A stretch of DNA of 64,000 nucleotides from NCBI GenBank assembly GCA_035235625.1, contig CP141146.1, forward strand, positions 23,492,501-23,556,500. Reading direction: 5' to 3'. The notes under the pieces were generated by a model that saw only the letters and a program-made list of their open reading frames with translations, ran no database searches and was not told the origin of the DNA. Below, in pieces: positions 1 through 10,598 of this stretch. Numbering within the stretch: position 1 is the stretch's first letter; the number at the start of each line of letters is the position of its first letter. The translations under genes were made by a program, and so were the position numbers. The stretch comes from Saururus chinensis. Lineage: Eukaryota > Streptophyta > Magnoliopsida > Piperales > Saururaceae.

Positions 1-380
1 TTTTTTTCTGCTCTTCATATACACATCTAATTCATTCCAACAAGGAGTTTTCATCTTCAACACATCCATGTTGAGATAAGATTTGCTCTCTGCATAATGT
101 TTTCCTTCCAACTGGTCACTTGAAGTCAATCATGCAACATAATCTTCCACCAAAGATAATTCTAATCTTACTTTAATTTGACTCTCTCTCAACTATTTTT
201 TTCCACTCTTGTTGTTGTGCTGTTCTGGCTGTTGAACTCACTCCCCTCTACCAATCAAGTTATTAACTATTTCCTATTAAATTTCTTTGACAACAAACTA
301 TGGGTCACATTCTACTTCCATATACATGAGCATTACCTTTACTTCTTTTTTCTTCTTCTCATCACACAAGACTCTATTCA
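1..380 (-). other. Unassigned flank of a solo LTR, weakly coding-like on the minus strand
   Basis: This stretch adjoins the left target duplication of the solo LTR at 386-3611. Its reverse complement opens with a short Lys/Glu-rich reading frame next to the LTR insertion point, followed by a possible GTAATG donor. The piece immediately right of the LTR (3617-3904) also looks coding-like on the minus strand, so the LTR may have landed in an old host exon. I do not recognise a family, and the remainder of the stretch is non-coding in appearance. Confidence 0.2.
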
Positions 381-385
381 TGATC

Positions 386-3300
386 TGTCATGACCCGAAT
401 TTTTTTAAAAGCATTTTTAAATAGAATGAACAGAAAGTCCCGAGAATTTTTTTTGCTCTTAAATACAAAATATACCATTTGATTAAATATTCAGGTCATG
501 ATAAGCGGGGTTCACAAATACGAATATCAAATCATATGATAATATTACACGTATGAAAATTCAGTAAGAACAACTCATCCATCTATGTACAAGTCAGTCA
601 TCCATCTAAAAATAAATTACAAGTTGACTCTCACACTAAAGATCCACTACGTACCAAAATTGCAAAAACAAGAAACTTTATCTTGTGCTCACCTCCTGGT
701 CTCACTTGTCGTCACCTGGAAAATCTGCAACCAGCCAAACCAAGCAACCACAACAACAAAAATGGAATCTCTCCGCCTTTAGGAGAAATGCTTCCAAAGG
801 ACAAAAGTTTTTATTAATATTTTTTGGATCGGGCCAACATCACCCGATGTTAGGTGCCTACGTACTCATTAGATAACATCTCCAATGTTTCCAACAAAAT
901 CGGATCCAGACATAGTTCTACCTAGAAACTACACTATCCTAAGAAGCATAACATCACACATGCAATGCTTAAGTATTTTCAAACAACCTACATTTTATGC
1001 AAGTCCTTTAATCATTTCACTTGTCTAATTAACAAGCAATATCAAACAATGTTATTAATTATCTCACAACCCTTGTTCAATAATTAATACTATTAGTATG
1101 TATTCACTCGGAGATAACTCGCCCCTCAAGAAATCTCCCAACAAAAGACTCCAACCTTGGAGTAGACTGCTTAACAGCAGCTTGACCCAAATCCCCAGGG
1201 CTCTCAATAGCTTACCACGAATCTGGAGGAGAGGATCCCAACTATGCTCATAGACATAGATTGGCAAGAAGTACAAGCCTTTCATGATGCTCATACAACT
1301 CCACTTTTTGTATGCACTATATGGTCCTGGGAAGACCTGCGGGAGACCCGTGGTAAAGACCCTCTAGTCAATACCCAAACCGTCGTGGCGATGAAGAAGC
1401 GTATCACAATCTCCACCATTCCCCAACTCTGGGGAAATTGTCTTTTAAGATATTACCAATGTATCATAGAAGTCTCAGGTCCTTATGACCATTGACTCCC
1501 CCAAACATCTGAAACTTAGACTAGATTATTTTCATCTAGTCAGGTATTCGTCTAACTATTTGGGTCCTCTTCACCTTGTGAATCGACCCAACAAATAGCT
1601 CATCCATAGAGCTATGACTCAGAGAACAACCCAAACCCTAATAGTCTTCTTGAGACTTAGGTAAACTCTCATAACTACCCTCAGTTCATTAACTAAGGAA
1701 AAATTCTATGTTAGGGTCCCGTTCACTCCATGAACCGGTTCCAACCCTAATGAGGGTATTTTAGTCTTTATCTTGATTAGGTGTTCTCCCCCAATCCAAC
1801 GACAACCAAAATCTCTTGATTAGTCTTGATTAACCTTAAGTTACTGATATAACTTAACACAACAATAATAAATGCAAGCATCAGAATAATCAACATATAT
1901 AATATGCAGTCATACAAGTGCATAAATAATAAACGAAGGCTCGTTGCACTCATTTGTAGAGCCAGGGCTCAGCGAATCCAAGTTCGAGAGTGTAGCTAAC
2001 TCTAACATATTGCATGAGTTACATATTTAATACTCTAGTTGATTCATGTACATGGTTGCAGACACGTGTAATACGCTGCCTTAAACACTAAAAATTAGGG
2101 TTTTCCCCTCGTTTCCCATGACACTGTGACCTGACAAGGTCTTCGTGTCACTTACTAGTCATGCCTCTTCCTTTTGAAGCCGTTTAACATCATTCTAGGG
2201 CACCCTAGCATTTGGTTGCTAGGTTATCCGTTTTAGCGAAAACATAACATACTACCCCCTAAGGGCATTAGGGTAATTCTACCACTTAGGGTATGCTTCC
2301 CTCCCCGGTCATTTGGTCATCTCACTACCCTTTTTATTTATTTTAAGTCATTATCCTCTCAGAAGGCTCCACTGGTAATTTTTCTAACAAAATTAACCCC
2401 CTGAACCAAACCCGGTTCACTCCCCTCTTCATTTTTTTTATATTAACCCGAGCCGGGTCAGCAGTTCAGCCCGAAAGCGGGTCATCTTCCTCGTAAGACG
2501 CCCATAGGTGGCGGCTGACTGCACATTTGCCACCGCCGGTCCATCTTTCCGGCACTGGCGCAATCGCCCCCGCCGGGGTTGCTCAGGCGTAAGCCCGTAC
2601 ACCGGTGCTTCCGCCCGAGGTGCCCAGATCCGCCATGCAGATTTGGATCTCCCTGCGCGGCCAGAACCCACCGGCTGCTGCCGGTGTAGCTGTAAGGCCA
2701 AGTCATAAGTCAAGCCATGATTCTAATGGTGCTTGCCTCGCCGGCGATGAGTGGCTACTCCTCTTCCGCCCAGTGCCCCAAAGGCTTTGCCTTTTCTCAC
2801 CCTTTTACAACTATTCACTACCGGCCATTGTAGCTGCCGGCTTGGCTGGGCGCAGGGCCGGGACTAGTCAGCCCACCATTCAACAACAATTCCAGCCACC
2901 TTGGCCTTGAGTCCAGCTGGTGGGGCCAGCCTCCACCAAGGATGAATTGGTCGGCAGACAGAAGAATTACAGTTACAAAATTATGACTGTTCATAAAACT
3001 ATCAAAATAGTAATTGCTTGCATAAATCAACCTTTGCATTCAGATTTAATCAATAAACCACTACTATGCTTGACTTGAAGTCCAAAATAAAGATCCTTCC
3101 TAAATTGTTGATTTGTCATCGATCCACCGCCGCTGGAGCCTTGCCGGAAAATTCCTTTGACGACCCCTCCTTACCTTAACTGTCAAAACTCCCCCTAAGA
3201 GCCCTAATTATGTGTTTTTATAGGCATATGATTAGGATTCCTAATCCCTAAGGAGTTGGGCCAAAATATCCTCAATTTGACAACCAAATTGGGCCCCAAA

Positions 3301-3611
3301 AACACAATTTCGAAATACTAATTGATCGGGCCCGTATATTGACTTAAACGGATAATTCGTGCGTCCAATTCGGGTAAACGGGCCTTGCACGATATGTTCA
3401 ACTTCGAACGGTTGTATCTCCCTCATCCGAAATCTGATTCACCCGTTTTTGGTGGCGTTTCGAAGATATTTCTATATCCTTTCCATCCATATATATCTCA
3501 GCCACAATTCTAAGCATTGAATGAGTTATTACAATGAGAATGTTAAGGGGTCCAACACCCTAATTTGCATGTGGTCGACTTCAAGAATTTAGAAAATTCT
3601 CGGACGTTACA
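386..3611. mobile_element. Solo LTR, about 3.2 kb, with 5-bp target duplication
   Basis: The element starts TGTCATGACCCGAA and ends CGGACGTTACA, so it has TG...CA ends. It is flanked by a perfect direct repeat TGATC at 381-385 and 3612-3616, the 5-bp target duplication expected of an LTR retroelement integration. No gag or pol sequence lies inside, so this is one LTR left after recombination between the two LTRs. A diverged relative begins at 18131 with the same TGTCATGACCC start and shares internal blocks, for example the TCTTGATTAGGTGTTCTC segment near 1770 and 19400. Superfamily is not shown directly; its length is more usual for Ty3/gypsy LTRs. The GC-rich part at 2440-2930 gives spurious short frames. 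Confidence 0.85.
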
Positions 3612-3616
3612 TGATC

Positions 3617-3904
3617 AGAGCTCCCTGTCCACTTTTGGCACAAGTGTCCATTATTTTCTTCAATAGTGGCAAGGCATGTAAAATCTCCGATAGAAGAGAT
3701 GGACAAGCATCCTCTAGGTGATACCAAAGCCTTTAGATTGAATCACCATTTCCAGTATTTCATCTTGTGATTGTATGCCCCGTTGACATAACTCTCCTTT
3801 ACTATTCAATGTCACCGTCTCTGAGGCATGTAATGATATTGCTAAAGTACCGAGGGTCATCTCAGTGAAGCATTTTAAGTATTGTCTAACCACTTCAAGA
3901 AGTG
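3617..3904 (-). other. Minus-strand coding-like fragment, family unknown
   Basis: Between the solo LTR and the Ty3/gypsy LTR the minus strand reads as leucine-rich, protein-like sequence in two frames. One contains TLLEVVRQYLKCFTEM and the other CPSLLSEILHALPLLKKIMD. Composition is unlike the surrounding repeats and resembles a helical host protein, possibly two parts of one exon separated by a frame change. The segment is cut on its right side by the LTR starting at 3905. I cannot assign a function, and it could also be part of an older retroelement. Confidence 0.25.
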
Positions 3905-4540
3905 TGTAATACCTAAAAAACATAAATAGTCACATTTTAGATGTATAATGCGTAATACAACTTGTCACATTTTAGACATGTAATGCATAATACCTATAAA
4001 ACTTGCTAAAGCACCAATGAGATGATTAAAATAGAAATTGAAAAGATTAAGATGTGATTTGGGGAAAATCTTAACTTAAGATGAGTTTTTCCTTTGGGAA
4101 ATGGAGCTAGAGCCCTAGCCTCCCTCCTAATCTCGGTCCTTCCCTATTTGAGAAATAGGTTAGGGTTTTCCTTTTATAGTAAGTGGCTTGTGGGCTAGGA
4201 ATTGATTAGTTAGGCTAAAAAATGCATGCATAGACCCTAAGTAACCATTTAAGTGCACATTTGACTCAAAAATGAATTTAAGCACACCAAAGGCCACATA
4301 GACAAATTGATAAAAGGTTGGCGGCCGAAAAGGGTAGTATGCCATTCGATACAGACGTGGGTCCCACGGTGAGACTCGCTTCTTTGATTGAAGCTTGACA
4401 CTAATATTCTAAACTAAAATAGACTTAAACCTTAAAAAAATTATAACTAAACTAACTCATTACCCCAAAAAAATCAAATCAAATTGAAACAAACAATTTT
4501 ATACAAATAAAAAAGGTAATAAAATATAAGATCTAACATC
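3905..4540 (-). mobile_element. Probable 3' LTR of a Ty3/gypsy element (minus orientation)
   Basis: Read on the minus strand, the end of the pol remnant is followed by a purine-rich tract (AAGGTGGGTAGGA) and then TGTTAGATCTT, the usual polypurine tract and LTR start. The LTR would run down to about 3905, where the minus strand ends GGTATTACA. A short tandem repeat around a TCACATTTTAGA motif lies near its outer end at 3930-4000. The outer boundary is inferred from the CA end and from where coding-like flanking DNA resumes. No matching 5' LTR was recognised in the window. Confidence 0.5.
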
Positions 4541-6190
4541 CTACCCACCTTATAGGAATTTTTCCTCAAAACTTGCTATTGGCCAACGGTGAATAGGTGA
4601 GGGTACTTCTCCTTCACTTCATCCTCGTGCTCCCACATGGCCTCCTCCACGTTGTGGGTCTCCAAAAGGACTTTTAGCAACAGAATTACCTTGTTTATGA
4701 GAGTCTTCTCCTTCTTATCCAAGATTTGCACTAGTGTCTCAACATATGAAAGATCACTCCTTAGCTCCATTGGCTCAAAATCAAGAACATGGGACAGATT
4801 CTGCTCATACTTCCATAGAAGAGAAACCTGGAACACATTGTGGATGTTAGCTAGCTGTGGAGGTAGAGCTACTTGATACACCACAACTTCAATCCACCCA
4901 AGAACTTTGAAAGGTCCAATGAACTTAGGAGATAACTTCCCTCTTTTTCCAAATCGTATGACGTCTTTGAGAGGGTGAGATATTCAAGAGAACATAGTCA
5001 CCAACTTGGAATTCTAGATCTCTCTGCTGTATATCCGCGTAAATCTTTTGCTGACTTTGAGCTATCTGCAATTGCACTCAAATAAGTAAAATCTTCTCCA
5101 CTAACTGTTGTACAATTTGTGCACTAGTTAGGAGATGCTCTCCGACCTCATTCCAACAAAGAGGAGATTGACAAGGATGCATATATAACACCTCAATAGG
5201 ATCCATCTTGATGCTAGCTTGGTAACTATTGTCTTAGGCAAACTCCACCAACGACAAGTATTGCTCTCAACTACCCTTCTGCTTGAGGATGCATACTCAA
5301 AGCATATCCTCTAAGGTTCGGATAGTCCTCTTGGATTGCCCATCGGTCTAAGGATGATAATCTGAGCTGAAATGAGTCGTTGTCCTCAAAGCCTTCTGAA
5401 AACTTTGCCAAATAGGATGTAAATCGAGGATCTCTATCAGAAACTATAGATACATGAACTCCATGTAACCAAATAATCTCCTTCACATAAAGCGATACCA
5501 ACACATCCAAAGAAGTAGTCATCTTCGTAGCAATGAACTATGCAGACTTAGTGAGTCGATCAATAATAACCTACACCGCATTATTGCCACTTGGCATTTT
5601 AGGAAGCCCTGAAACAAAGTCTATAACCACATTCTCCCACTTCTACTTTGGAATCGGTAGAGGTTGTAACACGCCGCTTGAATGATGATGCTCCGCTTTC
5701 ACTTGCTGGCACACCAAGCAATTGGACACAAGTGAGGCAATGTCCCTCTTCATTCCAATCCACTAAAGGTCTGCTTTACATCATGGAACATCTTGGTTCC
5801 TCATAGATGGATGGAGAACCTAAAATGATGTGCTTCCAAAAGAATGCGCTCCTTCAAATCCAAGGAGTTTGGCACACACAACCGCCCTCAAAAGTTTAAA
5901 CTTCCATCGGCCTTTTCTTCAAAATCAATCATTGCTTTTCCTTATAACTTAGCCTTCATAGCTTGAATTTTTGTATCCACCTTTTGTGCTTCAACCACCG
6001 TATCCACCAAATTAGAGCTTATAGAAAGATTAGAAAACCACATGTTTTTATCTTCCAAAGCTAACTCCGGTTTGAGCTCAATGACCTCTTCATACAAAAG
6101 TCATTCTTGCACACAAACACAAGCTACCGAAGTAGCTGATTTTCTTTTGAATTCTAAATAAAATCTAGTAAAAGATCTTCTAATTTGATC
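4541..6190 (-). mobile_element. Broken Ty3/gypsy polyprotein remnant (pol 3' half)
   Basis: The minus strand encodes recognisable pieces of a Ty3/gypsy pol region. At 4576-4884 there is the C-terminal tail typical of plant gypsy polyproteins, with VALPPQLANIHNVFQVS, a Y-E-x(4)-SHVLDFEPMEL block and a W-E-x-E-D-E motif before the end. At about 5271-5522 there is integrase core sequence including VSIVSDRDPRFTS. Farther right, to roughly 6190, weaker zinc-finger or RNase H-like traces continue. The element is a fossil with many breaks and no intact frame, lacking gag and the 5' end. The order (integrase upstream of the C-terminal tail) fits Ty3/gypsy rather than Ty1/copia. Confidence 0.7.
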
Positions 6191-6540
6191 ACCAAAACTC
6201 TACTAAAATCTAGACGCCTAAGTCAACTTATGTTTAAGAATTCTCTCTTGATTTTTATACATAAAAGTCACTTGAGTCTCAACATGATGTGTGCAAATTT
6301 TTAAAAACAAAGAATTGCAACATCAAGTAAAAGAAAATCAAATTGATCTTCACTTTCCTTGGCGTATCATTCTTTTTGTTAAGGTATGTTTGACAACTAA
6401 TTATGTTCTTTCAGCTTAAAAGAAAATTAATTTTATTATGTCTTAAGAGTTGAACTAATCAAAAATAAAATCAAAGCCAATTAAAAAAATAAACAAAAAC
6501 TACTCTAATTTATTTGTGCTTTTTATAATATTCCAATTTC
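6191..6540. other. AT-rich spacer, nothing recognised
   Basis: A/T-rich DNA between the gypsy remnant and the foldback element. No reading frame, RNA gene or repeat was recognised. Confidence 0.4.
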
Positions 6541-6544
6541 TTTG

Positions 6545-7600
6545 TTTTCTTTTAATTCAAACCTCCCTTCCTCCTCTCCTCTTCTCTCTCATCTCCTCTT
6601 CCTCTCTATCCTCCTCCCCTTTTCTCCTAGGTCGCCCCCTCTTCATCCCTCCTAGAATCTAATAAGACTAGTCACAAACAAGCCATAAAACTATAAATAG
6701 TATGTTTGTTTTCTCTATAAGCCCAAATCTTAATAAATGAACCCATAAACATGTTAAACTACTCAAAACCAAGAGTGTGTTTTATTTTTACTTAGATTGT
6801 AAGCTTTTTCAAATGCTAACCCAAACCTCGTACTAATAGTCGATGGTCGACGGGCGACAATCAAATTTATTGCAATAAAGGTGATATAAGAAAGCAATAT
6901 GAGTGACAATATCTTGCTAAGTTATAGAATGAATTATCTTAACAAACTAAATAGATGAAATAAAAAGTAAAACAAAATTTAAATACGGGATTATTGACTG
7001 TCAGCTGCCTCAACTACCAACTTTTGGTTGTCTCGACTGTTGACTGTCGCCTATCAAATATCCCAACTATCAATTCACTTATTAGTAAAAGGTTGTCTGT
7101 GCCAGAGAAGACGCTTATCACTGGTGCTTGAGAAGAAGCTGGTCTCTAGCGCTGGATGTTATGACAGTCAATAGTCGGGACATTCAAAACCAACAATTAG
7201 GACATTCAATAGTCGACAATCATATTTAATTATAAAAACTAAAGGAGATATTATCACTCATTATGTTGTCTTATATCTTATTTTTTGTAATAGATCTAAT
7301 TGTCGAATGTTAGTACGAGGTTTGAGTTAACATTAGGAAAAAATCATAATTAAGTAAAAATAAAGCTCACTCTTAGTTTTTGAGTAGTTTAACATGTTTA
7401 TGAGTTCATTTATTAAAATTTTAGCTTATAGAAAAAAAAACATATTCTTAATAGCTCCACTGGCTAGTTTGTGACCGGTCTTTTTAGATTCTGGGAGGGA
7501 AGAAGAGGAGGCGATCAAGGAGGAAAATGAGAGGAGGAGAAGAGAAGGAGAGAAGGAGAGAGAGAGAGAGGAGGAGATGAGAGAGAAGATGAGGGAGGGA
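6545..7600. mobile_element. Foldback (long terminal inverted repeat) element
   Basis: The left arm (about 6545-6990) and the right arm (about 7150-7600) are inverted copies. Matching blocks include TAATAAATGAACCCATAAAC at 6731 with its reverse complement near 7400, AACCTCGTACTAA at 6825 with the complement at 7311-7325, and the AGAATCTAATAAGACTAGTC block at 6653 with its complement near 7475-7495. The arms carry CT-rich and GA-rich outer parts and a small loop with repeated GTCGA/GTCAATAGTC motifs. No transposase is present, so it is non-autonomous. A Mutator-type or foldback origin is likely from the arm length, but no target duplication was found and the outer ends are uncertain. Confidence 0.65.
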
Positions 7601-8265
7601 GGAAAATAAAGAGGAGAGAGAGGGGAGGAGGAGCTGGTGGCATAAGAGGGGAGGAGAATGTGATAGTGCCACAGTGGTGGAGGAGGTGAAGATGAAATTT
7701 GGTGAAGAGTCAGTGGCAAAGAAAATGAAGTTGGCAGCGGAGTTGATGTCAGATGTCGTGGAGCCAGTGGTAGAGGAGGCAGAGTTTGAAGCGGGAGGTG
7801 CTGAAAATAAGTAGTGAGTTGGTGAAGTTAAAAGAAATGAAATATAGAAGAGGTATTTTAGATAATTTTAACTATTTATGTGGTTTAAGTGTGTATACAG
7901 TCATTTTGTGCATTACATAAAAATATAAAATATTTTGTATAATACATTATATTTTAGGGTCATTTTGACAATTTTTTCTTAAAGATTAGTATTATATTAA
8001 TACATTGGAGTATTTTTCTAGTGATATAACATCCTACTTTTAATATTTTTACCCCTTTCAACTAGAAAAATATTTTTATGATCAATTATCATAACTAAAA
8101 TATATAACCCAATGACACATAGAGGGGAGAAACTTTAGGAACCATTGGATTTGGTTTCCAAATTTCTCGTTTAACTACTTCTTTGGAACGTCGTATTGTT
8201 GGTCACCGAGTTTTAGTCACGAAAATTAAGTAAACAAGACGTGTATTATTACTAATTATTTGTAA
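7601..8265. other. Intergenic, purine-rich then AT-rich
   Basis: A GA-rich stretch continuing from the foldback element passes into AT-rich DNA upstream of the membrin gene. No gene is recognised. Confidence 0.4.
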
Positions 8266-8451
8266 ATGCCACGTCGCACGCGTGCAGCGAGCAGACGTAG
8301 CGAGCGTACGTAGCACTAATTCATGTGCTTCCAGAACTTAAAACTCAGTTAAGTTGTCACCGTAGGGAGCGGAGGTGCATTTTGATCGCATCCCCAACTC
8401 CCTTCGCCTCTTTTGCGCTCGTTGTCCGGTGACCGGCACCATTCGGCCGCC
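8266..8451 (+). promoter_or_regulatory. Proximal promoter and 5' UTR of the membrin gene
   Basis: The sequence just upstream of the start codon becomes GC-rich and contains several ACGT cores (CACGTCGC, GACGTAGC, TACGTAGC) between 8266 and 8316, which are potential bZIP sites. No clear TATA box is visible, as is common for housekeeping genes. The leader reaches GGCCGCCATGG, a favourable context for the start at 8452. Confidence 0.35.
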
Positions 8452-10546
8452 ATGGAAGTCGGCGGAGGAGCGGGAGGGGGAGGGGGAGGGGGAGGGGGAA
8501 ACCTCTCTGACATGTACCAGAACGGGAGGCGGATCCTTCTCCGGATCCGCGGCGGGCTCGAGCGACTCGAGTCCTCCGGCGTCGGCGTCAGCGTTGGCGG
8601 AGACCCGCCGGAGCTGGTGCAGGCCATCCAGCAGGACATCGCTCAGATCCAGTCCCTTTGCGTCGACATGGACCGCCTCTGGCGCTCCATCGCCTCGAAG
8701 GGCCAGCGCGATCTCTGGCGCAGGTAGGCCGAGCAAATGTCGATGCCTTGATGTAAATAGGTTCTTTATTGAGTTTCTTTCTTTTGTCCTTTTTCGATTT
8801 CATCAATTGCATGCTGTATCTCTGTAGTTTTAGCTCCAATTTTTCCTTTCTTGTTACCTCTAATCTGGTTTCGTTGTTCCATAATGCCTGGTTATGATGT
8901 GAGAATTCTGTGTATAGGATTTTGGGTGTAGTTTCTATGCTGATTGATGCTGTTTGTAGTGAATTATGTCTGTTCCTTGAAATGAGGGATTGCATCCATG
9001 TTTATTTAATTTTTCTTTGTCATGCACTCCGTCTTCAAATGTAGTCTTAAATCCGTCTCTGGTTCTCATAAATCTAAAATCATGCTTCTTACTCTTTTGA
9101 ACCGCCAAATAAGCTATGTGGCTGTAAGATAACCAAGTTTCCTAAAGGCTCCAACCTTTAAACTTGGTTATCTTACATGGTATCAGAGCTCTAAGTTATA
9201 TGATGAGTTCAAGTCGCATTGGAGGCATTTATACCCGAATTGTGTTCTACGTGTCATTCTTGATGGACACTTGCACGTAAGGGCGGTGTTAGAATATAAA
9301 ATTAATATAAAAAGATTTCACCTTCTTAACCGCTCGAGCTTTTGGGAAAACTTGGTTATCTTACCGTGGCTACGTCAAGTTATTAGGGTTTTCATAAATA
9401 TGTCAATAATTTATATGCATAACAAGTAAGTATGTAAATAAGGGAGAAAGGCGATTTTATGTGCAGGCTTTTTTGAAATTCTAATAAAAATGGTGTACTG
9501 CGATGCTTGTGGGCCTTCAAATGACGCTTTTCTCTTTTCCCATTGTATTTTTGTCAAGTTAGTAAAGAATGAGGGACAGAGGGAGTACGTCAGTAGCATT
9601 ATACATTCTATCTTTTGGTTTTTCTGCATTATTATCCATCAAAAATATAAATATATATAATAAGCTCAATTTCCTTGCATATCCAATTTCTCTGATAATG
9701 TTTGTGGGAAGGAAGGATTGTAGCATTGTGTTCCTGTGTTGTTCTAATTGTTTGGTGATGGGCATGATTTTACTATGGTGTAAATATTTATGAGCAGTAT
9801 AAGATAATTTTCTTTTAACTTTGGACCTTTTTTATTATCCGGTTCTTTTTTTCTTATGAGTTTCGTATTTTGTTCATGTAATAGAGATCGCATGGACCTT
9901 CTTTCAGTGTATGCTATCAATTATCTGAATTAATGTTATATCTGGATTCATTTGTATAATTATGGGTTCCTGGATTTGTTTTATAAAAAACCCTCCACTT
10001 TTTGGATTTCTTATCCATCGTCATCATCTTTGATGTAATAGTTTCATACATGAAAAGTTAATGTTCCTGGTATATTTGATTAAGTCTATGTTTTTTTTTC
10101 TTCTTATATTTGGAGTTTCAAGTATTTTTTTCAGAAACTTGAGAGTTCAGTTCAGGTAATTATGCTGGTTTGAATATATGTGTTTTTTGTTTGTCAGGCT
10201 GCAATTGGGATATTAGTTTTTCATAGCATGCATTGTCTTTTGAACTTTCTTAGCAACTCAGAAGCACAGATACACCATTTTGGCTGCTGTATCTGTATAC
10301 AATTCTCTTCTTTTTCTTCTTCAGTTCCTCTGTTATACTAGCAACAAGTTCACCTACTTGCACCAGCCTTTCAGCTTGGTTTCAGGTCCTCATTACCTAC
10401 TGTAAGCTCACCTTACTGTAATTTTTTAATTATCTGCTGCAATTCTGCAAGCAACTTGATTTCCGGTCCTCATTACCTTGGTTGTATTCTTCTAGTTATT
10501 ATTTATTTTTTAACTTAGTGCTCTAAAAAATATGCCTATATATATG

Positions 10547-10598
<52 letters not shown>

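Noticed and set aside
8338-8995. Other-frame and antisense open frames overlapping membrin exon 1
   Set aside because: They are shadows of the GC-rich exon; only the + frame starting at 8452 gives membrin sequence.
10552-10595. TA repeat as a possible functional element
   Set aside because: An ordinary microsatellite, also present with a different length in the duplicated segment at 47136-47171.
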